Assembly (NCBI GenBank): GCA_035491895.1
Contig: DATJJY010000088.1
Coordinates: 20,177 to 84,176, forward strand
Source: DASTHG01 sp035491895
GTDB taxonomy: Bacteria; Gemmatimonadota; Gemmatimonadetes; Gemmatimonadales; GWC2-71-9
DNA length: 64,000 nucleotides
Reading direction: 5' to 3'
In this document: piece by piece, positions 49,458 through 60,200 of the stretch
Layout of the letters: every line of letters begins with the position of its first letter
Numbering within the stretch: position 1 is the stretch's first letter
Position numbers and translations under genes: made by a program
Notes under the pieces: model-generated
What the model was told of the DNA's origin: nothing
Database searches by the model: none
What the model saw: only the letters and a program-made list of their open reading frames with translations

Positions 49458-50020
49458 TTGTTGAATTGCACCTTCGGGACCGTATCCGCTCCTGCTGATT
49501 CCTGAAAATATGCCCGCGCCTTGGCCCCTGTGACCTTGGCCGTGAGCACCTGCGGAAATCTCCGGATATACGCGTTGTACTGATTGACCGCGTTGTTGTA
49601 ATCCTGGCGCGACACCGCGATCCGGTTCTCCGTCCCGGCGAGCTCGTCGGACAAGCCGCGGAAATTCTCACTCGACTTGAGCTGCGGATAATTCTCCACG
49701 ATCGCGAGCAGGCGGCCGAGCGGCGCGTTCAACGCCTGGTTGGCGTCGGCCATCTGCGTCGGATCGCCCGATTGGATCGCCCCCGACAGACGGCTGCGCG
49801 CGTTCGCGACCGCCGTGAAGATGTCGCGCTCCTGCTTCGCGTAGGCCTGGACGGTCGAGACCAGATTGGGAATCAGGTCAGCCCGCCGCTGCAGCTGCAC
49901 CTTGATCTGCGACAGTGCCGCAGTCACCTGCTCGTCGTAGGTCTGGATGGTGTTGTACCCGCAGCCGCTCGCGAGCGCCGCGAGCGCCACCATCGACCAA
50001 TACCGCCGTGGTCGCTTCAC
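49454..50020 (-). CDS. lemA: LemA family protein
   Basis: 188 residues. Signal peptide with a lipobox-like SGC (MVALAALASGCGYN), and then the LemA core YNTIQTYDEQVTAALSQIKVQLQRRADLIPNLVSTVQAYAKQE, a helical bundle on the periplasmic side. The NYPQLKSSENFRGLSDELAGTENRI motif is the family signature. Function is unknown, but LemA proteins occur with TPM-domain proteins, as here. It is the third gene of a minus-strand unit behind the nucleotidyltransferase, with a 25-nt gap. Confidence 0.93.
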   Translation of the reverse strand: MKRPRRYWSMVALAALASGCGYNTIQTYDEQVTAALSQIKVQLQRRADLIPNLVSTVQAYAKQERDIFTAVANARSRLSGAIQSGDPTQMADANQALNAPLGRLLAIVENYPQLKSSENFRGLSDELAGTENRIAVSRQDYNNAVNQYNAYIRRFPQVLTAKVTGAKARAYFQESAGADTVPKVQFNN

Positions 50021-50045
50021 GCTCTCATCTCCTTGAGGAAAGACA

Positions 50046-50756
50046 TCAGGATCGGTTCACGTAGTCCGCCGTGCGCGCCACCGCCTCGAGGTAGGCGGCC
50101 GCGCGCGGGTCGCCGGGCGCGAGCTTCAGGGGCGCCCGGCCTTCGAGGTGCGCGACGACGTCGGCCAGGTCCTGCGCCGGGAAGCCGATCACCGCGGCAC
50201 CCGCCAGCACGACCTCCGCCGGGGTGTCGGGTACCCGTGTTCCGGCGAGCCGCAGCGTGGTGCGCAACATCGTCAAGAGGCTCGCCGCGCTGCCGGCGAT
50301 CAGCGCCGTGAGGCGATGGCCGTCGTGCAGCGCGCTCACATACCCCTGGCGCAGGCGCACCAGCTTGCCGATCAGCTCGTGCTCCAGCTGTCGCTGGACG
50401 TCTTCCCGCTGCACCGTCACGCCCGCCCAGGGGTCGCGTCCCGCGACGACCCGGTGCGCCGCGCGGATGTCCTCGTACTCGATCGCGAACGCATCGGCGG
50501 ACGCGTGCCACTCGCGGTCCGAGAGGATAATCGGCGGCGGGTGACCCGCCGTTTGCCACGCCGTGACGACCGGGGCCAGGGTCGTGAGCAACCGCTCATC
50601 CACGCCGTCGGCGATCAGCAGGGTGTCGATCGATCCGTCGCGCCGGGGCGGAGCGCCCGTGCGGGCCGCGGACCCGTACACGATCAGCGAGACGAGCCGT
50701 GCTCCGAGCGCCGCCGCAACCTGTCCCGCGAATGTGTCGAGCGTCATCGACGCCAT
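50046..50756 (-). CDS. Nucleotidyltransferase-like protein between TPM and LemA genes
   Basis: 236 residues from ATG 50756, whose first base belongs to the stop codon of the TPM gene (TGATG coupling). The N-terminal half resembles the polymerase-beta nucleotidyltransferase fold: LVSLIVYGSAARTGAPPRRDGSIDTLLIAD, where the usual GS motif and an SxD pair appear (SIDTLLI in place of SDIDLLV, so one acidic residue seems to be missing). The second half is helical with RLRQGYVSALHDGH. Function unknown; possibly an inactive or antitoxin-like member. Insertion between TPM and lemA is unusual. Confidence 0.6.
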   Translation of the reverse strand: MASMTLDTFAGQVAAALGARLVSLIVYGSAARTGAPPRRDGSIDTLLIADGVDERLLTTLAPVVTAWQTAGHPPPIILSDREWHASADAFAIEYEDIRAAHRVVAGRDPWAGVTVQREDVQRQLEHELIGKLVRLRQGYVSALHDGHRLTALIAGSAASLLTMLRTTLRLAGTRVPDTPAEVVLAGAAVIGFPAQDLADVVAHLEGRAPLKLAPGDPRAAAYLEAVARTADYVNRS

Positions 50757-51577
50757 CAGAATTTTCCTCCCGCTCCGCCGCCCGAGAATCCGCCCCCACC
50801 ACCGAACCCGCCAAAGCCGCCACCGAATCCTCCACCTCCGCCACCACCGAAACCGCCCCAGCGCCCTCCACCTCCACCCCACCGTCCCGATCTCCCCCAT
50901 CCGCTCAACAGGCTCAGCCACCACAGCCCGCCCAGAGAGCCGCGACCGGCGCGGGAGAGTGCGCTCAGGAAAATGATAACGGTGAGGAAGATGATGAACG
51001 CGACGACGGGGCGCGGGAACGCCGGCCCCACCGGCCCGGCGGCGAGCGAATCGGGTACGACCGTTGGCGTCGTGAGGGTGACGTGGAACTCGTCCGCGAA
51101 CGCTTGCGCCAGGAGGCCGACGCCGATCTCGAGACCCCCGCTGTAGTCTTCGTTCCGGAACGAGGGCGTCATGGCGTCGCGAATGCGGCCGGCCCGAGCG
51201 TCGTTGAGGAATCCTTCCGCCCCCTTGCCCGTGGCGATGAACACCTGTCCGGTACCCGGCTGGTGGTTATGGAGCGGCTCGAGGAGCAGCACCACACCCA
51301 GGTTCTTGGAGGGATCCCCGGCCTGCCCCGCTCCCCCCAGCTTCCATTGGCGTCCGATCTGGAGCGCGACGTCTCCCGCCTCGCGCCTCCCCAGATCAGC
51401 CATGGTCACGACCACGATGTCGCCGTGCGTGAGCCGCTGCACCTCCCGCAGCGTTGCTTCCATGCGCGCCGCCGCAGCCGGGTCGATCACGCCGGCGAAG
51501 TCGTTGACGAAGCCGCGCGGCGGCGGCAGGGAGTCGCGCGGCAGCTGGGCAAGTGCGAGCAGCAGGAGCAGTTGCAT
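50756..51577 (-). CDS. TPM-domain (YgcG/Psb32-type) protein with glycine-rich tail
   Basis: 273 residues. A short signal peptide (MQLLLLLALAQL), the TPM domain (about 20-150; FVNDFAGVIDPAAAARMEATLREVQRLTHGDIVVVTM, GKGAEGFLNDARAGRIRDAM), one membrane helix (VVAFIIFLTVIIFLSAL), and a C-terminal tail made almost only of Gly, Phe and Trp (GGGGGRWGGFGGGGGGGFGG). TPM proteins have been linked to phosphatase activity in photosystem repair. The order TPM, LemA is a recurring bacterial pair. First gene of the unit. Confidence 0.88.
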   Translation of the reverse strand: MQLLLLLALAQLPRDSLPPPRGFVNDFAGVIDPAAAARMEATLREVQRLTHGDIVVVTMADLGRREAGDVALQIGRQWKLGGAGQAGDPSKNLGVVLLLEPLHNHQPGTGQVFIATGKGAEGFLNDARAGRIRDAMTPSFRNEDYSGGLEIGVGLLAQAFADEFHVTLTTPTVVPDSLAAGPVGPAFPRPVVAFIIFLTVIIFLSALSRAGRGSLGGLWWLSLLSGWGRSGRWGGGGGRWGGFGGGGGGGFGGGFGGFGGGGGFSGGGAGGKF

Positions 51578-51618
51578 GCGGCGAGAAAGTTATCACGATT
51601 CACACAGGACGGCCCTAC

Positions 51619-54600
51619 CTACCGCGGCGCCTTGATGCTGATCTCCCGGGCCCCGCGTGGCACGGGGGTTTCCGTCGTCCGGCCGCCGGGCCATTGCACC
51701 CACAGCGCGCTCGCCGCGCCGCCCTGTCCCAGCACCTGCACCGCGCCGTCCTCGGACCAATACCCCGACCCGCCGTGCACCTCGCGGGCGGGCCCTTTGC
51801 GTACGCCATACTCGAGCCGCAGCACGGCGCCGATCGCGCGCGGGTTGCCGGCGGGTCCTGCGAGCCGCACGCGCAGCCCCGGCGCGGCGCGCTCGTTGTG
51901 ATACAGCTTGGTGTCCGCGCCGTTCTGTGAAATGACGACGTCCACCCGCCCATCGCCGTCGTAGTCCGCGAACGCCGCGCCGCGCTGATCGCCGTACACC
52001 TGGATCCCGGACACCTGGCCGGGCACCGGCGTGAGGCCGCCCGCGCCGTCACCGCGCAGCAACAGGGCTCGGCCGCCATCGTAGCGCGGCGTCCCGATCT
52101 CCATGGGAAAGAAGTTTTGACTCAGCAGCACGTCCTCGGCGCCGTCTCCATCGAAGTCGGCAACCAGAGCGGCGAACGCGGGGGCGAGCTGGGCCTCGCG
52201 CGGCAGCGGCACCGGCTCGAAGCGCGTTCCCCGGTTGACGAACATCATATGGTCCAGCGTCGCGGCGTCGAGCCGCTGCGCGTTGGGGAAGACGGGGCCC
52301 AGCACCTGCTGTACGGTCTCGTTCGCGTACGCGGCGTAGGTCCGCGTCGACAAGCGGATCGCGGGAATGACGCCCATCAGTCGCTCCAGGGCCCCCAGCG
52401 GCGCGATGCCCTGCAGCCGGTCGTCGTACTGCGCTTCGAGCATGTCCAGCCGCCGCGTCCCGGTGAAGTCGCCGAAGTAGAGATAGAGCGGATGCATCGC
52501 GTCGACACGATACAGCGTGTTGCGGCCCCAGCTCGTCGCCACGATGTCGAGCCGCCCGTCCCCATTCACATCGCCGGTCGTCACGCCGTTCCAGCGGCCG
52601 ACCGTCTCGGAGAGTCCCCACGCTTGCGTCGCATCGTGCAACCGACCGTGGTCGTTGAGAAAGAGCCGCAACGATCCCCACTCCGGCGCGAGGATCAGGT
52701 CGGGCCAGCCGTCGCCATTCACGTCGGAGAAGACGGCCGCCGAAATGAGTCCCACCTCCTGCAACGGCGCGGAGTTGGCGCTGTCCTGGACGAACCGGCC
52801 GCCGACGTTGCGGAACAGCCGCGAATTCACCGGCCGTGGATACGCGCCCGGGAGAACCCGCCCACCCACGAACAGGTCGAGACGGCCCTCCCCGTGAACG
52901 TCGGCCACGGCGAGCGGCCCAACGCTCTCGTGGTCGCCGGGGACGACCGGCGCGACGCGGCCTCGGGCATCGATCCCCAGCACGCCGGGCACCGCCGCTG
53001 CCTCTTCCGGGGTCCGGGACTCGTAATTGGATTCGCCAACCAGCAGCTCGGTGCCACCCGTGCCGTCCGGGATGGGGAGCACGGCGGTCTCATCGTAGCT
53101 CGCCGCGGGAAGGCGCAGAGCGACCTTGCTGAAACGGCCACGCACATTGCGGTAGTAGGCGAGCGTGCCGCCACGCCCAGATGTGATCAGCAGGTCCTCC
53201 GCCCCATCGCCATCGACGTCGTACCAGGTGACCCCCGGTCCCAGGCGGCTCAACGAGAAAGGCAGGAGGGGCTGGCGTTGATAGTCGTTGTACGGGCTCT
53301 CGACGTGGCGGTGGCCGAGCTGGGACGACACGTCGCGGAACCAGGTGTTTTCGCTGCGGCCGGTTGAGTCCGGCGCGGGGCGGCCGATCGAATCGGCTGG
53401 GGGCTCCTCGATCTCGTACTCTCGATTCGGCTTCACGCCGTGAATGACACTCTTCGCACCGCGCCGCCAATCCACCTCGATCGTCAGCTCGGTGGCGCTG
53501 CCGGCGGCGAACGTGTAGAGGGGATCGGAGCCCGAGAGGTACGAACCACCCAGCACCACCTCCTTGCTCTGATCCCGCACCGGTCCGCCGAGCACGTGGA
53601 TCTTCGAGCCGGCAGCGGCGGTGTTCGGCGCCCGACCCCGCAGCCGCACCGCGACCCGCGGCGCGCTCGTGGTATTACGGAACACCGCCGGGGGCGCGTC
53701 GAGCCGGCTCACGACGACGTCCAGGGCGCCATCTCCGTCCAGGTCCCCGGTCGCTATCCCGTGCGAGATCGCGGAATCGACGCCGAAGCCCCATTGCCGG
53801 CCGACCTCACTGAAGGTGAGATCGCCGTTGTTGCGGAAAATGACGTTCGGCTCGGCGAGCTTGGGGAACTGGGCCAGCTCGCGGCGCCACTCGAGGCCGG
53901 AGAAGGAGGTGCGGATCCGCTCCCACGTGTCGGCGTCCATGATGTCCCAGAGGTGGCCGGTGGTCAGCAGCACATCCTCGTAGCCGTCGAGATCAACGTC
54001 GAGGAAGACGGCATCCCACGACCAGTCCGACGCCGCGACGCCGGCGTAGCCCGCGACCTCGGCGAACGTGCCGTCGCCCCGGTTGAGCTGCAGCGTGTTG
54101 CGCTGCCACTGCGGGCGGTCGTCGATCAGCCCGATCAGCTTGGGGAGCGGCGTGTGGGTGGGCACTTCGGTCTTGCGGCGCAAGCTGCGTCCCAGCATGT
54201 CGGCGACGAAAATGTCGACCGTGCCGTCGCGATCGACGTCCGAGAAATCGACGCCCATCGATGAGTTGCTCGTGGTGCGGAGCGCGAGCCGGGGTGCGGC
54301 GCGGAACGCTCCCTTCCCGTCGTTCAGCCAGAACATGTCCGGATCCTCGAAATCATCGCACACGTAGAGGTCCGGGGTGCCGTCGCCGTCCACATCGGTG
54401 AACTTGGCCGACAGGCCGAAATACTCAGGGGGACTGGCGAGGGGCGTGCCGCCTTCGTCGCGAAAGCGACCGGCGGTCCACGGTACCAGCGTGAAGCGAC
54501 CCGTTCCATCGTTCAGGTAGAACCCGTCGGGATCGGCCCGCTGCTGCATCGAAACGAGGTTGTATTCGGGCCGATCGACGACGCGGTATTCGTCGCGAAA

Positions 54601-55311
54601 CTTTGGAACGATCTCGAAGCGCTTCCCGACCTGGCGCACCACCTGGTCGAAGCTCCGCTCCTGGGGCGAGTACACGTCCATCGCCGAGCGCGTCTTGTAG
54701 TTGGCGACGTAGAGATCGAGGTGGCCGTCGCCGTCCACGTCGGTCAGCGTCATCGTCATGCTGCCGGCGTGGCCGCCGAGCCCCGCCGCGACCGTCTGCT
54801 CGGTGAACACGCCGTGCCCGTCGTTGGCGAACAAGGCGACCCCGCCGCCCAGGGTACTGACGAGCAGATCGAGGTCGCCGTCGCCGTCGACATCGGCGAA
54901 CACCGCACCGGTGGAATGCCGCCCCGCCAGCGCGACGCCTGCCCGGGCGGTGATATCCTCGAAGCGCCATCCACCGAGGTTGCGATAGAGCGCGTTGGCG
55001 CCCTGGTTTGCTGTCAGGTAGATGTCGGGGAGCCCGTCGCCGTCCACGTCGCCGATCGCCACACCGCCGCCCTGTGCGAAGTGGCGATTCCACAGGGCAC
55101 TGTCGAGCGTCACCGAGTTGATGAAGGTGATCCTCGTGCGGGCGCCCGCAACGGGCTCGAACCCCGGGCGACCGCGCTTGGCGACGACGAGGTCGCGCCA
55201 GCGATAGCCCGCCTCGGCGTGCCAGGATGGTGGCGGGGCTGCCGGCGGTCTGCAGCTCCAGCCGAGCCCGATCAGCGCCAGGCCGGCTGGCAGCACGGCT
55301 CGTCGCATCAT
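51619..55311 (-). CDS. Large CRTAC1-like lipoprotein: FG-GAP repeats and two ASPIC/UnbV domains
   Basis: About 1230 residues from ATG 55311 (or 55308), a start that gives a signal peptide with lipobox-like GWSC (WSC also occurs in the lipoprotein at 2557). Many FG-GAP/VCBS calcium-binding repeats of the form DVDGDGxxDLY are visible. They form two blocks: the first ends in an ASPIC/UnbV domain (LRGRAPNTAAAGSKIHVLGG) near the middle, the second in another (VRLAGPAGNPRAIGAVLRLEYGVR) at the C-terminus. A beta-propeller protein exposed on the outer membrane or periplasm. It lies downstream of SusC/SusD and may help in binding polymers. A mini-frame ATG-S-R-R-P-stop overlaps its start and might couple translation. 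Confidence 0.88.
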   Translation of the reverse strand: MMRRAVLPAGLALIGLGWSCRPPAAPPPSWHAEAGYRWRDLVVAKRGRPGFEPVAGARTRITFINSVTLDSALWNRHFAQGGGVAIGDVDGDGLPDIYLTANQGANALYRNLGGWRFEDITARAGVALAGRHSTGAVFADVDGDGDLDLLVSTLGGGVALFANDGHGVFTEQTVAAGLGGHAGSMTMTLTDVDGDGHLDLYVANYKTRSAMDVYSPQERSFDQVVRQVGKRFEIVPKFRDEYRVVDRPEYNLVSMQQRADPDGFYLNDGTGRFTLVPWTAGRFRDEGGTPLASPPEYFGLSAKFTDVDGDGTPDLYVCDDFEDPDMFWLNDGKGAFRAAPRLALRTTSNSSMGVDFSDVDRDGTVDIFVADMLGRSLRRKTEVPTHTPLPKLIGLIDDRPQWQRNTLQLNRGDGTFAEVAGYAGVAASDWSWDAVFLDVDLDGYEDVLLTTGHLWDIMDADTWERIRTSFSGLEWRRELAQFPKLAEPNVIFRNNGDLTFSEVGRQWGFGVDSAISHGIATGDLDGDGALDVVVSRLDAPPAVFRNTTSAPRVAVRLRGRAPNTAAAGSKIHVLGGPVRDQSKEVVLGGSYLSGSDPLYTFAAGSATELTIEVDWRRGAKSVIHGVKPNREYEIEEPPADSIGRPAPDSTGRSENTWFRDVSSQLGHRHVESPYNDYQRQPLLPFSLSRLGPGVTWYDVDGDGAEDLLITSGRGGTLAYYRNVRGRFSKVALRLPAASYDETAVLPIPDGTGGTELLVGESNYESRTPEEAAAVPGVLGIDARGRVAPVVPGDHESVGPLAVADVHGEGRLDLFVGGRVLPGAYPRPVNSRLFRNVGGRFVQDSANSAPLQEVGLISAAVFSDVNGDGWPDLILAPEWGSLRLFLNDHGRLHDATQAWGLSETVGRWNGVTTGDVNGDGRLDIVATSWGRNTLYRVDAMHPLYLYFGDFTGTRRLDMLEAQYDDRLQGIAPLGALERLMGVIPAIRLSTRTYAAYANETVQQVLGPVFPNAQRLDAATLDHMMFVNRGTRFEPVPLPREAQLAPAFAALVADFDGDGAEDVLLSQNFFPMEIGTPRYDGGRALLLRGDGAGGLTPVPGQVSGIQVYGDQRGAAFADYDGDGRVDVVISQNGADTKLYHNERAAPGLRVRLAGPAGNPRAIGAVLRLEYGVRKGPAREVHGGSGYWSEDGAVQVLGQGGAASALWVQWPGGRTTETPVPRGAREISIKAPR

Positions 55312-55349
55312 CAGGGACGCCGGCTCATGCGTCGTCCTCCCCGTGGATG

Positions 55350-55390
55350 AAAAAGCCAACAGGCGCGCCGAGCCGCGACGCGCCTGTTGG
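55350..55390 (-). terminator. Rho-independent terminator of the SusC/SusD operon
   Basis: A 12-bp perfect stem (55356-55367 with 55379-55390), an 11-nt loop, and on the minus strand a following TTTTT (55354-55350). It lies 27 nt past the SusD stop codon and before the CRTAC1-like gene, so that gene probably needs its own promoter or read-through. Confidence 0.85.
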
Positions 55391-55416
55391 ACGACGCTTA
55401 CTGATTGCGGGCCGCG

Positions 55417-57243
55417 CTACTGCCGGCGCTGGCCCTTGAGTCCGTAGTTATGCAAATGCTTCCACATCTCCTGCTCCATCTCGGCCCAGACGCGCGGTGC
55501 GTCGGTCACCAAGGCGGCAACGACAGCCGGCGAAGCGGCCGCAACAGCCTGGCAACTGCCGTCGGGATTCGCCTGACCACCGCACGTGTACAATGGTAGC
55601 TGCAGGACGCCCAGCTCCTTCGCCGGCACGGGCATCTCGTGTGGTGTGTTCGGCTCGAGTTTGTCGAGGCGCCGCATGTTGTAGTACACGGCATTGTTCG
55701 AGCCTAACAATTCGACGTCCATCTCGTATTGCACGTCGGCGAGGGTCCCCGCCGATGGCGTCAAACCGCCGCGCGGTCGACCCAAGCGGTCCGGTCCGAC
55801 GTGTGTGTAGTTGATGAGCGTCGCGGCGGTGGCTGCGTCCGGTGTCGGCTTCCTGAGCAGTGCCTCCGCCCAAATCAGGTCGTTTTCGGCCGCGAGCATA
55901 TACGGGGCGTCTCCGGAACCGACACTTTCACCCTGGGGATTGTCGCCACAGAAGGTCAGACTGTCATAGCGGACCTGTCCGATGGCGCTCTGGTGCCACG
56001 CTCCACGGTCTTTACGCTGGGCTTCCTGGTCGGAGCTCCAGACGTAGTCGTATCCACCATTGGCGGTGTCCACGGTCGCCGCGATCAAATCGGCGTAGGC
56101 CGCACCACCTCGGTAGCCCCCGGTACCCATCCGTTTGTCCGGGGAGTTGGGAGTCGAGTTGGACGCGATATTCCAGGGGTCCGGCTGCGTCGCCGGATCC
56201 ATGAGGTGCGCGACGCGGGTGTGCACCCGCATCGTCGTCATATCGTTGCTCCACGCCTTCAGCAAGTCGCACCAGGTGTTGCACGCGTCCTGATGGAACG
56301 TCATGTCGAACGGCACACCGGAGCTGATCCCTAGGGATGCGTATGCCGCCACGCGGGTCCAATCGACCACTCCGCCGGCCGAAACATCGGCATTTTGCGC
56401 CGCGGTGCGGGGAAAGTAGGCCAGCAGCCGCGCCGCCACCGAGTTCGCGATCTGGGCGATCTTCACGTTGTCGTAGTTCACAGCCGGACCACCAAAGAAA
56501 TCGCCCGGCACGTCAAAGGTGTTCGCGTTCGCCATCGCGATCACCTGGTCGAGCTTGTTCAATGCAGTGTCACGAATGACCGATGCGGGCACGAAACTCA
56601 CGAGCGGCTTGCCGTTCGGATCGAGCGGCGTGCTGTCGGTCACGGCGAAGCCCTGATTGTAGTTCAGCGCGATCCCGGCCAAGCTCAGACCCTGCGCGAG
56701 CCCGGCCATCGCCTCGACCATCTTCGTGTTCCCGGCGTCGGTGATGACGAGCCCCTTTTCCCGAATCGCCCGCAACACGTCGTTGGCCGAGGAGAGGGCG
56801 GAGTAATATCCGTACCACAGCGCTTCGATCTGCGTCCGTTGGGCGGAGGCCGGGTTGTTCTGCCATTCGATGCGCGGGTACACAGTGCCCAGCTGCTCGG
56901 TGCTGCAGGTCCCATTGGTCGCGCTGGTGTACACGTCCCAGTCACCGGTGGTGCAGCCGGTGTAGAACCGGATGTTGAAGTTGTTCCATGCGGCGGTGTG
57001 ACCCCGCCCCATGACCGACAAGGTCGTTGCCGGATACTGGTCCTCGCCGAAGCCGCCCTGCGTCGTGAGAAACCACGTGCGCATGGCCCCGACGGCGATC
57101 GTCTGCACCGTGGCCGGATCTCCCAACGCCCGCTTCGTATCTGGCGCGTTGGGGTTGCCGATGTTCAATGAGTCACACCCACCCGCGAGAACCAGGGCCA
57201 GTACCGGCCCCACGATCCCCGGGATCCGCTTGGTCATACTCAT
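55417..57243 (-). CDS. SusD/RagB-family outer-membrane lipoprotein
   Basis: 608 residues. Signal peptide ending LAGGC (lipobox; Cys23 or nearby), then the SusD-like fold: DSLNIGNPNAPDTKRAL at the N-terminus, TPR-like helices, and the C-terminal RLDKLEPNTPHEMPVPAKELG. An ATG pair (57243 and 57237) follows GAGGAG at good spacing. SusD proteins form a lid on their SusC channel and capture oligosaccharides or peptides at the surface. It is 34 nt behind the SusC gene and ends before a clear terminator. Confidence 0.92.
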   Translation of the reverse strand: MSMTKRIPGIVGPVLALVLAGGCDSLNIGNPNAPDTKRALGDPATVQTIAVGAMRTWFLTTQGGFGEDQYPATTLSVMGRGHTAAWNNFNIRFYTGCTTGDWDVYTSATNGTCSTEQLGTVYPRIEWQNNPASAQRTQIEALWYGYYSALSSANDVLRAIREKGLVITDAGNTKMVEAMAGLAQGLSLAGIALNYNQGFAVTDSTPLDPNGKPLVSFVPASVIRDTALNKLDQVIAMANANTFDVPGDFFGGPAVNYDNVKIAQIANSVAARLLAYFPRTAAQNADVSAGGVVDWTRVAAYASLGISSGVPFDMTFHQDACNTWCDLLKAWSNDMTTMRVHTRVAHLMDPATQPDPWNIASNSTPNSPDKRMGTGGYRGGAAYADLIAATVDTANGGYDYVWSSDQEAQRKDRGAWHQSAIGQVRYDSLTFCGDNPQGESVGSGDAPYMLAAENDLIWAEALLRKPTPDAATAATLINYTHVGPDRLGRPRGGLTPSAGTLADVQYEMDVELLGSNNAVYYNMRRLDKLEPNTPHEMPVPAKELGVLQLPLYTCGGQANPDGSCQAVAAASPAVVAALVTDAPRVWAEMEQEMWKHLHNYGLKGQRRQ

Positions 57244-57277
57244 AGTGCTCGTCTCCTCGGAAGTTCGGTTCGCGGGA

Positions 57278-60200
57278 TCAGAAGTTGATTTCCATGAAAC
57301 CCGTAAAGGTCCGGTAGTTCGGGTACGAGAAACCGTCGATCCGGAACGAGAACGGATCGCCCGAGAGACCGGCCACTTCGGGATCGTAGCCTGAGTACTT
57401 CGTGAACGTGAAGAGATTGCGACCGATCACGCCGATGCGCAGGCTGTTCACGCCGAGATGCAACGCCCCGAGCTGGTTGCGCGAGAACGTGTAGCTGACG
57501 TTCAGCTCCTTGATCTTCACGAACGTTCCCGGCTCGACGAAGAAGTCGATCGGGTTGATGCCGTTGTACAGCGCCTGGTAATACTCGATCGGCTTTTTCC
57601 CGGTGCTGTAGGGGCACGTCGGGTCGGGGTTACCGGCGCAATTCACCGCCGGCTTGTTCGACTGATCGACGATGCGGTCGCGATTCTCGAAGAACGGCCA
57701 CTGCCGCGTGGCGTTGTAGATGTTGCCCCCCTGCGTCCAGTCGACCAACGCGTAAGCGGAGAAGCCCTTGAACCGCAGGTTCGTGGTGAAGGAAGCATTG
57801 AAGTCGGGGTTCACGTCGCCGATCTGGACAACCTTGTCGCCGCCCGCGTCCACGAACCCGTAGAACCGCTCGTCCTTGGTGTGATACAGGCTCCGCCGCA
57901 CCACGTACCCGTCCTCGTTGATGACTACGCTGTCCGGTGCCCAGAGCCCTCCTGGAACGCAAGCCGCCGCCTTCGCAGGATCCTGGCACAGCTCGGCGTA
58001 GCTGCGTACGATCTTCGTCCCGTAGATGACGCCGAACGTCTGCCCCGGGGCGATCCGGAACATCTCCGTGACGTCCTCGCTACCGTTGTAAGACGGACCC
58101 ACCAGGTACGGCGCCGTGTTGAGCTGCGTGATCTTCTGCCGGGTGCGATCGGCCGCGATGTTCAACTGCCACGAAAACTCCGGCTTGTTGGCCAGAATCA
58201 CGCCGAGCGACAGCTCGTGCGTGTTCCCGAGCAACGTGCCGGCGTTCAGCCACTGATTGATGTAGCCGGTCGCGGACGACAGCGGAACGAGCAGGATCTG
58301 ATCCCGCGTCTGTTTGCGGGAATACGAATACTCGGCCGAGAACCGGCTGAGGAAATCGATGTTAGTGCCGATTTCCAGCTCTCCCGAGTGCGCCGGCCGC
58401 AAGGCGGTATTGCCGAGCGTGTGCTTCACCGGAATCCCGCCCTGAACCGAAAATGTCTCGTACTGGGCGTCGAACTGCGGCCGCAAGCCCGCCGTCCCGT
58501 AGGACGCCCGCACCTTGAACTCGTCGATCCCCGAAATGTGGACGTCCTGCGAGATGCGGTACGCCCCGGAGACCCGATAGTAGTTCTGCCAACGGCTCTC
58601 GGCACCGAACAGCGACGAGCCGTCGCGCCGCACCAGGCCGTCGATCAGGTAGCGATCGTTGATATCGAAGCCGGTGATGCCGTAGTAGTTCTTGTTGCGG
58701 ATCGAGATGTTCGACGACCCGGGCAGCAGCTGCGTGTTGTCCACCGCCGTGAACTCCGGCACCGCCAGCACGGTGAACCTGGTGGCCGTCAGCGCGAAGT
58801 TGTTCGCCGTCTGGTCTTCATACACGTACGCGACCTTCGTGGTATTGCGGACGTTGGTGCTCCCGACGTGGAAACTCCGCACGCTGGTCATCGCGGCGCC
58901 CGTATTGAACGTCCTCCCGCCGCTGTCGATCTTCACCAGACTGCCGCTCGTCGGCTGGCCGTGCGAATTGAGGAAATTCTTGGGCGTCTCGTCGGTGTAT
59001 ATCGAGGACTCCTGATCGTAGTTGTAGTTGCCCTCGAACGACAACCAGTCGAACAGCCGATACGTCGCCCGCCCGTACCCGCTGACGCGCGAGCGATCGG
59101 TGGTGATCCTCTCGTTGGCCAGGGTGTACAGCGGGTTCGCGGCGTTCGGGAGCAGATGCGGAATCTGCGCCGCGAAGGGCGACCCGTCGGGGTTGTTCGC
59201 GAACAGGTTGATGTAGGGCTCGATGAACGTCACCGCGAAGAACGGCGCGCCCGGCCCCTGCGCCACCTGGTTGTTGTTCGACTTGCCGAAGAAGCCCCCG
59301 ACCGACAGATCGAGCCGCGGCGTCAATGCCTGGTCGACGTTGAGCCGGAAGTTCTGGCGGTTGTAACCCTTCAGCAGGATGAGGATGCCGTCCTGCTTCG
59401 TGTTCTCAAACGACAGGTTGAAGTTCGTGTTGCCGCGCCGCTGCCCGACGGAGACGTAATTGGTGTAGAACGCCCCATGGGTCAACATTTGCGACTGCGG
59501 ATCGTATACGGGCCGGCCGAACAAGCTGTACTTGTTGTCGGCGATGTGATCCGGCTTCAGTCCGGGCTGGGCGTTTAGCCCAACGAGGTCCCCGGCCGCT
59601 GTGATGAAATCGCCATTGTTGACCGTCGCACCGTTTGCATCCGTGTACGTTCCGGCGGTGTCGATCAGGTAGGGGCTAGCGAGCGCCGTGGGGATCGATT
59701 TGGGGCGCAACGACTGCCCGTACTCGTTCCGCACCGTCACCACCAGCTGGCCGTCCGCCAGCCGGTCTCCCCGCCGCGTGAAGATCTGCACTACGCCGTT
59801 GGCGGCGTTCGAACCGTACAACGACGAGGCCGCGGCACCCTTCACCACCTCTACCCGTTCGATATCCTCGGAATTGATATCCGCGAGACCATGTTGGGTG
59901 ATCGTGCCGTCCACGATGATCATCGGACCGGGCGACGCGGTCGAGGCGCACGGCTGTGAGTTGCACGACGACGGCGTCGTGATCGATGTCGCTCCGCGCA
60001 GCCGGATTTGCGGCTCGCCACCGGGCGCCCCGCTGCCCTGCACCAGTCGAACGCCCGCGACCTTGCCCTCGAGCGAGCCCAACGCCGAGACCGCGGGTGC
60101 CTGATTGAGCTGCGAGGCGTCGACATGGCCCACCGAAAAGCTGAGCTTCTTCGCGTCGGTCGCCTCAGCGACGCCCGTGGTGACGACCGCGTTCAGCGTG

